Of a DNA stretch of 64,000 bases, positions 8,113 to 16,931 are shown piece after piece. Source of the DNA: JAHBNG01 sp039028975. Its GTDB lineage: Bacteria > Chloroflexota > Anaerolineae > Caldilineales > Caldilineaceae. The first letter of the stretch is position 1. Each line of letters begins with the position of its first letter. The notes below the pieces were generated by a model. The model saw only the letters and a program-made list of their open reading frames with translations, had not been told where the DNA came from and searched no databases. The position numbers and the translations under genes are program-made. Location: contig JBCCHB010000075.1 in the NCBI GenBank assembly GCA_039028975.1, positions 1 to 64,000 on the forward strand, read 5' to 3'.

Positions 8113-10065
8113 CTAATTTGTTACAAATGGTAGGAAGAGGTATTCCTCGTCTACATCTCCTTCAACATCAGTGGGGATATTAAAGATATCAGCATCTCCT
8201 AAATCAACTCCGTACTTGAGAATTGTACCCGTTGCGTTGACTTCTGTCAGCTCCTCTAATACGACATGATCGAAGTAGTATCTGTCACCAGCTTGGGCTT
8301 CACCCTGTAGCCAGAAGCGGAGCCGCGCATCGTTTACTGTCTGAGTTGCGCCTGCTGATGTAAACTCTACGATCTGTTTTTGCCAACCTTGTCCCAGATC
8401 GACTGGTTCGTTGAGGCCATATTGAGTGTATGGGCTACCATGCTTGTGCAAGTAGACGACCATATCATTTCCGCTACTTGAATAAGCATAGAAGCTGAGC
8501 CGATACTGGGTATTCGGTTCTAGGGCAATATTGTTCTGGAAAAATTGTAGATTTTGCCCGACTTGATCCACTGCAATCTCCACTGCTTGGCTACCATCTG
8601 GAGCCGAGCCAACTAGGCCAAAGGAGCCTTGTGAGTCTGTGTAGAAGTTCCACGATTCTGTGCCATCCTCAAAGCTACCATTAGCAACCTGGTTGCTTCC
8701 GCTAGCGCCACCACCGGGGTCCGTAACAGGCGGGGCATCTGTTGGCTCCGTTGTGGGAGATGGGGTGGGTGTCGCTGTATCAGAGATCTCTTGCAACGAA
8801 ACGTCATCGAAGTAGTAAATATCGCCGCCTGATGCATGAGAGGCCAGCCAGATGCGCAGTCGAGCATCATTTTCATTGCCAGAGAAATTGCTTGTTGTAA
8901 ACTCTACCGTGTGCTGATTCCAGCCTGTCCCCATATTGACTTCTTCTGAAAGTCCCAGGTTGGTATATGGGCTTCCATGTTTGTGTAAGAAGGCCATCAG
9001 ATCATGACCGGAATTCGAGTAGCCCCAGAAGGAGAGCCTGTAAGCAGTATTTGGCTTGATTGAGAGGCCATTTTGATAGAGTTGGATATTATTGCTACCA
9101 CTACTAATTGTTACTTTGGCCGCTCCGTTTCCGCTATGGCTGGATGAATCAGCAACCAAACTACCTCCTTGGGCGCTATAGAATCCCCAGGATGACGTGT
9201 CACTTTCAAACCCGCTGTTTGTGATCAGCTCACCGCCCGATGGTGGCGTAGCACTTGGCGTTGATGTCTCGGTCGGTCTGGGGGTGGCGGTTGGTGCGGC
9301 AGTGCCTGTTTCAGTTGGGTTTGGGGTTGCAGTTGGATTGGCAGTCGGATTTGGGGTTGATGTCGGTGGTGGCGTATTGGTCGGTGCTGGTGGATTGGGA
9401 TTCCCACCTACGTAGTTATGCCAACCGCTAAAGGTCCCACCTGCCTCAACAACAACAACCGTAAAGCGCATATCTAGTGGATACCATAGATTTGGATTCT
9501 CACCATTCCAATTCCAACCGTTATAATCACTTACAGGGTCGCCAACGCTGTTCTTAATAGCAATCCCATATCTTTGACGCGCTCGCCCCCAGTCAATGAT
9601 ATTTCCATTGAGCTTCCAAAGATCCTGTACATTCTGGGACCAGGTAAAGACGGTCCCTGGATTTCCCACCATAGGCTGTTGTGAACCACAGTTCTCGAGC
9701 TGGAACCGATCTTGCCAAATACAAAATTGCAACCGCATATTGCGTGGACTTGCTTGACTGCGGATTTCCGCTCGGTAGTAGAACGTTCCTTGCGCATAGT
9801 TAATAGGGGTTTTCCAATTACCATTCGCCTCGGCCCTGGGCGGATCATCTCGGGGGAATCCTCGATCCCCTACGGTAACAACTCGATTTAGGCTATAAAC
9901 AAGCAACTCATTTGAGGTGGGTGCAGCAGCGTCTGCCTCTAACGCAACCTGTTCTTCTGCCAACCCTGGGTTCGCCCGTGCTGTAGGGGCTGTTACAAAA
10001 AATGTGGAGAGCACCAATGTAAGTAAACTGACTAGTACCCAAATACGATAGCTGTGTTTGAACAT
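8113..10065 (-). CDS. Secreted protein with two CBM_4_9-like modules
   Basis: The 650-residue protein begins with a signal peptide (about 1-31, ending ...APTARA-NP). A beta-rich N-terminal domain (about 50-215, with several Trp and a Cys pair) is followed by a Pro/Thr-rich linker (about 222-275). Two homologous modules at about 279-425 and 455-600 each start with a NSGFESDTSSW / NGSFEDGTESW motif, share LHKHGSPYT and end in YYFDDV / YYFDHV; this is the carbohydrate-binding CBM_4_9 jelly-roll pattern. A second P/T linker separates them. The tail ends EEYLFLPFVTN, like two other secreted proteins in this window. No catalytic domain is evident, so the role is probably binding to polysaccharide at the cell surface or outside. 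A terminator follows it. Confidence 0.75.
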   Translation of the reverse strand: MFKHSYRIWVLVSLLTLVLSTFFVTAPTARANPGLAEEQVALEADAAAPTSNELLVYSLNRVVTVGDRGFPRDDPPRAEANGNWKTPINYAQGTFYYRAEIRSQASPRNMRLQFCIWQDRFQLENCGSQQPMVGNPGTVFTWSQNVQDLWKLNGNIIDWGRARQRYGIAIKNSVGDPVSDYNGWNWNGENPNLWYPLDMRFTVVVVEAGGTFSGWHNYVGGNPNPPAPTNTPPPTSTPNPTANPTATPNPTETGTAAPTATPRPTETSTPSATPPSGGELITNSGFESDTSSWGFYSAQGGSLVADSSSHSGNGAAKVTISSGSNNIQLYQNGLSIKPNTAYRLSFWGYSNSGHDLMAFLHKHGSPYTNLGLSEEVNMGTGWNQHTVEFTTSNFSGNENDARLRIWLASHASGGDIYYFDDVSLQEISDTATPTPSPTTEPTDAPPVTDPGGGASGSNQVANGSFEDGTESWNFYTDSQGSFGLVGSAPDGSQAVEIAVDQVGQNLQFFQNNIALEPNTQYRLSFYAYSSSGNDMVVYLHKHGSPYTQYGLNEPVDLGQGWQKQIVEFTSAGATQTVNDARLRFWLQGEAQAGDRYYFDHVVLEELTEVNATGTILKYGVDLGDADIFNIPTDVEGDVDEEYLFLPFVTN

Positions 10066-10365
10066 GAATTTTTCCTTATGAAATGATTAACCGTCTAAAT
10101 GAAACAAAGATAAAGATAGATATTGTTAATTTGGTTTTTGACTGCATCCTTGCAGTATGCCAGAAAGGTTGGCGCGACCTGTTTTTCCCATGGTAGCAAC
10201 ATCAGCGTTGGTACGATGAGAGTCATGACAGTCCATCACGGATGACAAGTGGTAAGCTGTCAGTTACCCTGTAGTTTGCAAGTTACCGTTTTGCAGTGAC
10301 GGGCACTTTCGCCATGGAATGCGTTGTCTATTTCTGTTAACGATGGTGTAGGAAATTGTGACCAG

Positions 10366-10464
10366 ATATATACTGTGCCAGAAAAGTCTTGTCCCGACTC
10401 TTCCTCAATCTACTTTGGATGATCGCAGAAAAAGGAGGACAGAACTCTTCACGCCATTTATGTG
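10366..10464 (-). repeat. MITE-like element, family 1 (copy in reverse orientation)
   Basis: Written on the plus strand this is close to the reverse complement of the 12766-12861 copy: an ATATAC edge, CCAGAAAAGTCTTGTCCCGA, a CTTTGGA centre, GGAGGACAGAACTCTTC and a CATTTAT edge. It has terminal inverted repeats and no open frame. Confidence 0.7.
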
Positions 10465-10562
10465 CTGGTTAGATTGGATTTAAACATTCTAGTAGAAATG
10501 ACCCTCCAACTGCTGGGATCCCTATCTCAAGATAAATATTAAGACAACGTCGGCTAGACCTT

Positions 10563-10694
10563 GTGATCCGCTGGGCTAATTTTTCCCGACTTTTGTGCGA
10601 TTCAGCATAAGCCCCCACAAAGGAAGGACATCCCTAGCATCCTAGGGACAAGTCTCGTCTTCATGAGACAAGGGCTTTATCTGGCCATCCATAT
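10563..10694. repeat. MITE-like element, family 1b
   Basis: The end GGGCTTTATCTGGCCATCC and the interior (GCGATTCAGCATAAG, AGGAAGGACATCC, CGTCTTCATGAGACAA) are shared with copies at 10709, 19727 and 23413. The left end (CTGGGCTAATTTTTCCCGA) is a diverged inverted repeat of the right end. Confidence 0.55.
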
Positions 10695-10708
10695 TGGTGC
10701 AGAAATGT

Positions 10709-10822
10709 TATAGTTCACCAGGCAAATTTCGTCCCGCACTCTGTCCGATGCGGTTTAGCGTACCCTGAAAAGAGAAGGCATTCCCGTCTTTAAGGAAACA
10801 AACTTTATCTGGCCATCTATGA
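10709..10822. repeat. MITE-like element, family 1b
   Basis: The left end TATAGTTCACCAGGCAAATT and the right end AACTTTATCTGGCCATCTAT are inverted repeats matching the ends of the 23413-23551 copy. This is the third such element within about 460 bp. The rest of the gap from 10066 to 11070 shows no gene. Confidence 0.6.
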
Positions 10823-11070
10823 TGGGGTGCAATGAGAAGGGCATGAAACATCTATATTGCTCCAAATTGGTAGCCTTTGTACGACCTAGATGCCATCATG
10901 TTACTACAAAGTATACATTAAAGTAATTTCGCCTGTAAAATGATACCGATACGGAAATTATACGATTCCTATACGCTTTTGAGTGTAAAACAGTGTATAG
11001 ACAAATGACTTACGACCTTGATGCGACAAAAGAAGTAGTAGCCATTCCGGATGGTTTCGTTGCGTTCTGA

Positions 11071-11122
11071 GTATCCTCTCAATAACCATAGTCTGCCCGA
11101 CTGCTCTCTATTGAGAGGATAC
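11071..11122 (-). terminator. Long-loop hairpin after the first sulfatase gene
   Basis: A perfect 14-bp inverted repeat (GTATCCTCTCAATA at 11071-11084 and its complement at 11109-11122) with a 24-base loop begins about 12 bp after the stop of the sulfatase gene on the minus strand. A clear T-tract is missing on that strand, so termination is likely but not certain. Confidence 0.55.
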
Positions 11123-11133
11123 AGTTCTTCTTC

Positions 11134-12645
11134 TTATGCCCCAGCAATCCGGGGCATTCTGGTTGACTCTCGTTCCATCTCTGCGTTCAAAAAGAGATGC
11201 ATAACCTGAGCTTTGGTCTCAGCATATGCTGGATCATCCCAGCGATTGTGAATCTCATCCGGATCATCAACCAAATCAAAGAACTCGCCAAATTGATGGC
11301 CTCGATAGACGGTTAGTTTGTACCGTTCATCGATATAGGTGCGCAAATGTAAGGCGCTGGGTTGGTGACGATTTTCCACCAGGACATGATCTCGAACTTT
11401 GTCTACCTCTCCAGCCCAAACAGCCATTTGATTGACACCTTGCATCAGCCCAGGTATGTCAATGCCAGCGGCAGAGAGAAAGGTTGAAGGTAGATCAATC
11501 AGTGCCTGAAGGGCATTGCTAGTCTGCCCTGATGGAACATGACCAGGATAGCGCACAATAAAGGGAAGCTTCAGCATGTCTTCATAGTGGAAAGCACCTT
11601 TGGCGATCAGGCCGTGTTGGCCAATAAAGTGACCATGATCTGTGCTGAAGACGACAATTGTATTGTCAGCAATGCCCAATTCATCCAGCTTATCCAAGAT
11701 TCGGCCAATCTGCTGATCCATAAAGCTGACCATGCCATAGTAGATGGCCATATCCTGACGCAATTTAGACTCCTCGTGGAGATGACTCTGGAAGCCATGA
11801 TTGCCATAGGGCGTCTCTTTAAAGAGCGAAAAGTCTGGATTGGTCTTTTGGGTCTCTTGAAAATGAATTGGCAATAGGGCCATCTCATTGGGATCGAGCC
11901 TTCCTGGTTCCATTTCATCTGGATCATACATGCTGGCCCATGGCTCGGATACTAAGTATGGGGGATGGGGATCATGGAAACTGGCCCAGAGGAAAAAGGG
12001 ATTGTCGTTCTCCACACTCTTTTCAATATTGGCGATGGTCCGCTCTGCAGTCCAAGTCGTGTAGTGAAATTCTTCCGGCAGATCCCAAGCATGCTCTCGT
12101 TTTGGTTTATCTGGGTTTGCAGGCCATTCTTGAAAGTAATCTAGCCACTCCGGCAACCCGTTTTCCTCCATCCAAATTCCATAGTGTTGGCCAGCGTGAG
12201 CCTCATCAGCATGATTTCGGGCAACCTCTACCCGATCAAATCCATACCAAGGACCATTAAACCCTCGCCAGAAGTCCAGATCTCTTAGCAGGGGCTGACA
12301 TTCCAGCGACTCTGAACCGTGTTGAGATGCCAGGGGTTGAAAGTGAGCTTTACCAACTAAGGTTGTGTCATAGCCGTGCTGGCTAAAAATTTCTCCCACC
12401 GTGGGGACATCCTCAGGTAGTTTCACGCCGATGGTCCAACAATGGTGCATAGAGGGATAGAGTCCGGTGATAATCGTCGAACGGGAAGGAGAGCAGACTG
12501 GGTTGTTGCAATAGGCTCGATCAAAGCGGGTCCCTTCGGATGCCAATCGGTCCAGAGCAGGCGTCTTTATTTTTGGGTTGATGCTGCCTAAAGTTGTCCA
12601 ATGTTGTTGATCGCTAGTGATTAGGAGTATATTGGGTTTTTCCAT
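11134..12645 (-). CDS. Cys-type sulfatase, cytosolic
   Basis: This protein of about 503 residues starts PNILLITSDQQHWTTLGS, carrying the metal-binding Asp pattern of arylsulfatases. It has the modification signature C-S-P-S-R in NNPVCSPSRSTIITG, whose Cys must become formylglycine. Further alkaline-phosphatase-superfamily motifs are VGKAHF, SFHDPHPPY and STDHGHFIGQHG. There is no signal peptide, so the substrate is probably an imported small sulfated compound or sugar. I prefer the ATG at 12645 (MEKPN), which matches the usual family N-terminus, over an upstream ATG at 12678; neither has a strong ribosome site. A second sulfatase lies 1.5 kb away on the same strand. Confidence 0.85.
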   Translation of the reverse strand: MEKPNILLITSDQQHWTTLGSINPKIKTPALDRLASEGTRFDRAYCNNPVCSPSRSTIITGLYPSMHHCWTIGVKLPEDVPTVGEIFSQHGYDTTLVGKAHFQPLASQHGSESLECQPLLRDLDFWRGFNGPWYGFDRVEVARNHADEAHAGQHYGIWMEENGLPEWLDYFQEWPANPDKPKREHAWDLPEEFHYTTWTAERTIANIEKSVENDNPFFLWASFHDPHPPYLVSEPWASMYDPDEMEPGRLDPNEMALLPIHFQETQKTNPDFSLFKETPYGNHGFQSHLHEESKLRQDMAIYYGMVSFMDQQIGRILDKLDELGIADNTIVVFSTDHGHFIGQHGLIAKGAFHYEDMLKLPFIVRYPGHVPSGQTSNALQALIDLPSTFLSAAGIDIPGLMQGVNQMAVWAGEVDKVRDHVLVENRHQPSALHLRTYIDERYKLTVYRGHQFGEFFDLVDDPDEIHNRWDDPAYAETKAQVMHLFLNAEMERESTRMPRIAGA

Positions 12646-12765
12646 AATTTGTAGTCTTGTTTGATTGCGGTTGGGCATAGATAGAGATTTGTGCCCGTTT
12701 CACGAAGAGAATCATTCGATAATATTTCGGCGGAGTAGATCATTCTGACCTATGACTGAGCTAAG

Positions 12766-12861
12766 TATATAGACGGCCAGAAAAGTTCTGTCCTCTGTTC
12801 TCAGAAATTCCAAGGGTGGATTGGTCAAGATTCGGGACAAGACTTTTCTGGCGAAGTATAT
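12766..12861 (+). repeat. MITE-like element, family 1 (reference copy)
   Basis: The left end TATATAGACGGCCAGAAAAG and the right end CTTTTCTGGCGAAGTATAT are inverted repeats of roughly 25 bp, with a GTCC...GGAC inner pair. The element is 96 bp, has no coding capacity, and lies in the gap between the sulfatase start and the GluR0-like gene. It is the clearest copy of a family found at least four times in the window. Confidence 0.75.
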
Positions 12862-12882
12862 GAGTCGATTGAATCGATTGCT

Positions 12883-13968
12883 CTATTGGTTTACACTAAA
12901 CCAATCATCATAGATCTTTTGTACCGTACCGTCTTCAGTCAATTTAAGGAGCGCTTGGTTAACCGATTCCCGATGAGGGCTGCCATCTTGCAGCGCAATA
13001 CCAAATTGCTCTGGCTTAAAGACAGAACCTACCAGCCTGAATTTGTGTTGCCCAACAGTGGCCTGATGGTAAGCCAAAATTGGTGCGTCAAAGACCGCTG
13101 CTTCTACTGTACCCGACTCTAACGCGTCGAACATCTCATCTGGTTGAGTGTATCGCACAACAACTGCCCCGACAGAGGTTAGGTACTGATCCGCCGTAGA
13201 CTCCTCAATGGTTGCGACAATACGGCCAGGTAAATCCTCAGGTCTTTCGATTTCAGCCAGGTAGAAGCTATTTGCCATAATATCAGAGATCTGCGCAACG
13301 AAGACTGAAAGCAAAAATAGACCAAAGAACATCCAAACCAAGGCAAGGATGCGGCCTGGTACGCTACGGGGTACTTTATCACCATAGCCAACAGTGGTAA
13401 CAGTCACTGCTGACCACCAAAATGCATCCCAAATTCCTTGAAGATAGGTGTCGTGAAATTCTCTTTCATCACCCCATTCAAAGAACCAGATAAGATGAGC
13501 CACAACCAGGAGTATCAGCAGCGCAATGACAACAACCCAAAGGATACCGCTGGCCACAATTGCTGGAATTACATGGCCGACAACCAGTTTCTGAGATTTG
13601 GCGAGCATAATTTGGAGCCCAGAATGGTAAATGGAGTGGGAAAAATCTAGCTTTTCCTCTCGTTCCGCCGTGATAGTAATGTTGGCAATGGCCAGATCCA
13701 TCTCTCTATTCGCAACAGCGTTGAGCATATCTGGAAACGTTTCAAAAACAGTTACTTCATATTCAATACCAAGCTCATTCGCCACTGCATCCCACAGTTC
13801 AATGCTATAGCCAATATACCCCGTTCCTCTTTGTAGAACAAAGGGTGAACGCTCAACCGTTGCGACCTCAAGTATCTCCGATTGAGCATGTGTAGCCGTC
13901 AACTGACTAAAGAGGCTAAATCCGATAATAAAGAAGCAAGCTGATAGGGAAATCACTACTTTATACAT
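12883..13968 (-). CDS. GluR0-type ligand-gated potassium channel (prokaryotic ionotropic glutamate receptor)
   Basis: The 361-residue protein has a signal peptide (1-29). It then has the first half of a periplasmic amino-acid-binding domain (about 33-125, with YIGYSIELWDAVANELGI and DLAIANITITAERE) and a membrane helix at about 134-160. A pore loop carries the potassium selectivity filter TVGYGD at 192-197, followed by a second helix at about 206-230 and the second half of the binding domain (about 240-361). A solute-binding domain split by an inverted two-helix pore is the architecture of bacterial GluR0. The ligand is probably an amino acid, as in known members. Such a channel would couple external ligand to membrane potential. 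It lies between two sulfatase genes on the same strand. Confidence 0.9.
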   Translation of the reverse strand: MYKVVISLSACFFIIGFSLFSQLTATHAQSEILEVATVERSPFVLQRGTGYIGYSIELWDAVANELGIEYEVTVFETFPDMLNAVANREMDLAIANITITAEREEKLDFSHSIYHSGLQIMLAKSQKLVVGHVIPAIVASGILWVVVIALLILLVVAHLIWFFEWGDEREFHDTYLQGIWDAFWWSAVTVTTVGYGDKVPRSVPGRILALVWMFFGLFLLSVFVAQISDIMANSFYLAEIERPEDLPGRIVATIEESTADQYLTSVGAVVVRYTQPDEMFDALESGTVEAAVFDAPILAYHQATVGQHKFRLVGSVFKPEQFGIALQDGSPHRESVNQALLKLTEDGTVQKIYDDWFSVNQ

Positions 13969-14112
13969 GTTGATACTTAGAATACCTATTGATACTCAGA
14001 TCCGATTGTTCTTAAAATAACTCTGCAACGAGAAGCTCTCATGGATCTATCTGCGGATTTGGGGAGAAGATATCTCCAATTATTTCTCCAATTGGCCAAA
14101 GGCTTTTGCTCC

Positions 14113-15663
14113 TTAAAGCGAAGGGACTTGCGGCCAATCTGAGAACAGCTCAGATGGTTTATCACTAATGATTTGGGGCTGGTAGAGCATATCGTCAGCC
14201 TCAACCAACGCGCCGTTAGGCATGAGATATTGGTTGCCAAAACTCTCTGGCGTAGAAAGTGGAAAGCGCTCTTGAAGTTCCGCTGTCCATTTGAGCCGTT
14301 CGTTGGTCGCTGCCTCAAAATCCATTGTTTCTTTGGCCACGGTTTGTAGATAATCAAGGGCATCTTTATCCACGTCGGTTGCTCGGTAAAGCAGGTTCAT
14401 CTGTTCACCTGGGTCATCTGCCAAATTAAAGAAGAGAGCTGGTGCGTTGCGGAAGGTGATATACTTATAGTGTCGCCAGCAAATGGCACGAAATTCTGTC
14501 CCTTCACCCCAGCGCGGAATCAAGTTGTCAACAAAGATAGGGCGATCGGGTGCCGTGCCATTTCCCACGACCACAGACGAGAGATCAGCTCCATCTAGTC
14601 CCTGGGGTTGTTCAGCACCAGCCAGCCCACAAAAGGTAGGAAAGAGATCAATCAATCCCACAGGTGTATCAATTGATTGAGCACTCTGTTGGCCGGTACG
14701 TTGCTCCGGTGTAGAGATCAACATGGGAATGTGGGTACACGCTTCATACCATGCGTTCTTCCACCAGGCACCATGCTCACCAGCCATTTCACCATGATCC
14801 GTCGTGTAGACAATGATGGTATTTTCGAGCAATCCCGCATGTTCCATTCTAACAAGCAGATCACCGATGATCTCATCCAGGTAAGAGACGCAGGCAAAGT
14901 AAGCTGCACGTGCGCGCATCATCTCATTATGATCAATTCGTTCCACCTGGAACCCTTTGCGCATGCCCACGCTCATGGGATGGTTGTAGGCATCGCCTTG
15001 GGCTGGCACTTTCGGCTCCGTAACATTATCGGGATAATACATCTCGAAGAATCGGCGGGGAGCGGTCAATGGGAAGTGGGGGCGGCTCAATGAGGCACAA
15101 AGGAACCAAGGTTTGTCTGGGGTGGCGTGGCGCTGTTCGCGCAGGAATGCCAAGGTCTCTTCTGCCACCACCACTTCCTGCATCTTACTCTCTGGAATTT
15201 CTGTGACGCCAGCATCTCTCGTACGGACGACAATGCCATTCCTATCCTCAGCAGAAAGCGGCTCCCATTGATGGCCAGTAAGGCCTGTTAAATCACCATA
15301 AGGCCGGTGTTGAAAACCGTTAAATTGGCGGTTGCCGCCGAAGTGCATTTTACCAACCAAACAGGTCGTATAGCCTGATTCGGCCAGCGTACTAGGTAAA
15401 GACGGAACGTCCGGTGGGAAGATAGCCTTGTTGTTCCATGCCCCACAGTTGCGTACTTCTCTGCCTGCCAGCATACAGATTCGGGACGGTGTACAGAGGG
15501 GCATCTGACAATATGCACTGTTGAAGACGGTTGATTGGGCTGCTAGTCGGTCCAAATTGGGCGTGTGTACCGGCTCTCCCCCAGCTTCGGCAGAACGGTG
15601 GCCCATGAAACGAAAGCTGTGCTCATCACTAAAGAGGAGTAGGATATTGGGTCGCTTAGACAT
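14113..15663 (-). CDS. Cys-type sulfatase, cytosolic
   Basis: The 516-residue sulfatase begins RPNILLLFSDEHSFRFMGH and carries C-T-P-S-R (QMPLCTPSRICMLAG) as the formylglycine site. It also has VGKMHFGG, CASLSRPHFPL and YTTDHGEMAGEHG. No signal peptide is visible. The start at ATG 15663 is supported by AAGGAG nine bases upstream; a longer frame to 15705 lacks this. The protein is distinct from the other sulfatase of the cluster (different spacing and C-terminus), so the two probably act on different sulfate esters. A true FGE maturase would be needed, and none is visible in this window. Confidence 0.85.
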   Translation of the reverse strand: MSKRPNILLLFSDEHSFRFMGHRSAEAGGEPVHTPNLDRLAAQSTVFNSAYCQMPLCTPSRICMLAGREVRNCGAWNNKAIFPPDVPSLPSTLAESGYTTCLVGKMHFGGNRQFNGFQHRPYGDLTGLTGHQWEPLSAEDRNGIVVRTRDAGVTEIPESKMQEVVVAEETLAFLREQRHATPDKPWFLCASLSRPHFPLTAPRRFFEMYYPDNVTEPKVPAQGDAYNHPMSVGMRKGFQVERIDHNEMMRARAAYFACVSYLDEIIGDLLVRMEHAGLLENTIIVYTTDHGEMAGEHGAWWKNAWYEACTHIPMLISTPEQRTGQQSAQSIDTPVGLIDLFPTFCGLAGAEQPQGLDGADLSSVVVGNGTAPDRPIFVDNLIPRWGEGTEFRAICWRHYKYITFRNAPALFFNLADDPGEQMNLLYRATDVDKDALDYLQTVAKETMDFEAATNERLKWTAELQERFPLSTPESFGNQYLMPNGALVEADDMLYQPQIISDKPSELFSDWPQVPSL

Positions 15664-15700
15664 AAGGTGGTTTCTCCTTGTTGTATTGATGTTTTCACAT

Positions 15701-15757
15701 GTCATCTCTAGTACCCGAGAGATCTTCCATTCGTTCTATTAAATTCTCGCTCCTTAG
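15701..15757 (+). repeat. MITE-like element, family 2 (half copy)
   Basis: The run GTCATCTCTAGTACCCGAGA through TTAAATTCTCGCTCCTTAG matches the second half of the copy at 26652-26751. It lies between the sulfatase and the potassium channel gene and reaches to within a few bases of the channel's stop. Confidence 0.6.
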
Positions 15758-16755
15758 TGAGCTAGAAGCTGTTCAAGTTTGTCCAATTGCTGACGAGTGC
15801 CGATTAAGATGAGCTGATCTCTTACCTGCAAATGAGTTTTCGTACTGGGCGTAATAACACTCTGTGAGCGTAAAATCGCCAATAACGTCACACCTGTGCG
15901 GCGACGTAGATCCAGCTCTGCTATCGTTTGGCCAAGCAGTCCTGAATTTTCTTCTACCATCATCTCCTCGAGCCACAATTCAACACCCGCGCCGATGGTC
16001 AACTCTTCGATAAATTCTGTCAAGTGGGGCCGCATAAGCGAATTGGCCATTCTCATCCCACCAATATTATAGGGAGAAACAACTCGATTGGCCCCAGCAC
16101 GGATCATCTTTTCCTCATTTTCAGCACGGGAGCTACGTGCCACAATGGTCAATTTAGGATTGAGTGCGCGGGCTGAAACAACAATGAACAAGTTAACGGA
16201 ATCAGATCCTGCGGCCACTATTAAGCCCCAGGCTCGCTCAAGACCGGCCCTTCTCAAAACGTCGTCATCGGTTGCGTCACCTTCCAAGACCATATAGTTG
16301 TCGTTTTGCAGTTGCAGGACACATTTTGGATCGTTATCAACAATGACAATGGGGCGCTGATTGTCGCGTTGAAGTACTTGAGTAGCATTTTGACCCACAC
16401 GACCATATCCGCAGATGATAATATGTCCATCCAGGTTATCGATTGCTTTTTGCATACGAATTGCTTGTATCTCGCCACGAAGTTCAGTCGAAAGAATCGT
16501 CTCTACGAGTAGCGTGAAGGAGGCTGCTACCGAGCCGACACCGACTAGAATAAAGAGAATAGTAAAAATCCTGCCGACAAAAGAGAGGGACCTCACTTCG
16601 CCATACCCAACCGAGCCGATTGTAATCACGGTCATGTAGAGCGCATCCAATAGGTTCCATCCTTCAATGGCCCAGTACCCAACCGTTCCAAGCCCTATCA
16701 GTCCTATGTTGAAGCCAATGATAATCAAGATACGACGGGTAAATCTGCTGAACAC
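15754..16755 (-). CDS. RCK-regulated potassium channel (MthK/TrkA-N type)
   Basis: Two membrane helices (about 8-28 and 62-88) flank a pore loop with the filter TIGSVGYGE (45-53). A cytosolic RCK_N/TrkA-N domain follows, with the Rossmann motif ICGYGRVG (114-121) and an acidic strand end VIVDND. A C-terminal TrkA-C domain occupies about 250-333. Channels of this layout are gated by Ca2+, nucleotides or similar ligands bound by the RCK ring. The start codon is GTG. It is upstream of the sulfatase/GluR0 genes on the same strand, giving two potassium-conducting proteins within 4 kb. Confidence 0.88.
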   Translation of the reverse strand: MFSRFTRRILIIIGFNIGLIGLGTVGYWAIEGWNLLDALYMTVITIGSVGYGEVRSLSFVGRIFTILFILVGVGSVAASFTLLVETILSTELRGEIQAIRMQKAIDNLDGHIIICGYGRVGQNATQVLQRDNQRPIVIVDNDPKCVLQLQNDNYMVLEGDATDDDVLRRAGLERAWGLIVAAGSDSVNLFIVVSARALNPKLTIVARSSRAENEEKMIRAGANRVVSPYNIGGMRMANSLMRPHLTEFIEELTIGAGVELWLEEMMVEENSGLLGQTIAELDLRRRTGVTLLAILRSQSVITPSTKTHLQVRDQLILIGTRQQLDKLEQLLAH

Positions 16756-16931
16756 AGCTATTCCGCTCTATATGCATTACTACCATCATAATCAGCTTTC
16801 CTCATCAACTAAGCATCACGGCTTCAATGGTTTACGGAACTACTCTGAAGCACGCAGAATCTCTTGCTGACATCAGGGGCTACTGATAAGTGGATTGGAC
16901 CTAACTGAGAAATGAGTGAACTCGGCACCGA

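Noticed and set aside
11607..11927. Long frames inside the first sulfatase gene on both strands
   Set aside because: They are fully contained in the sulfatase coding region and show no independent ribosome site or family match.
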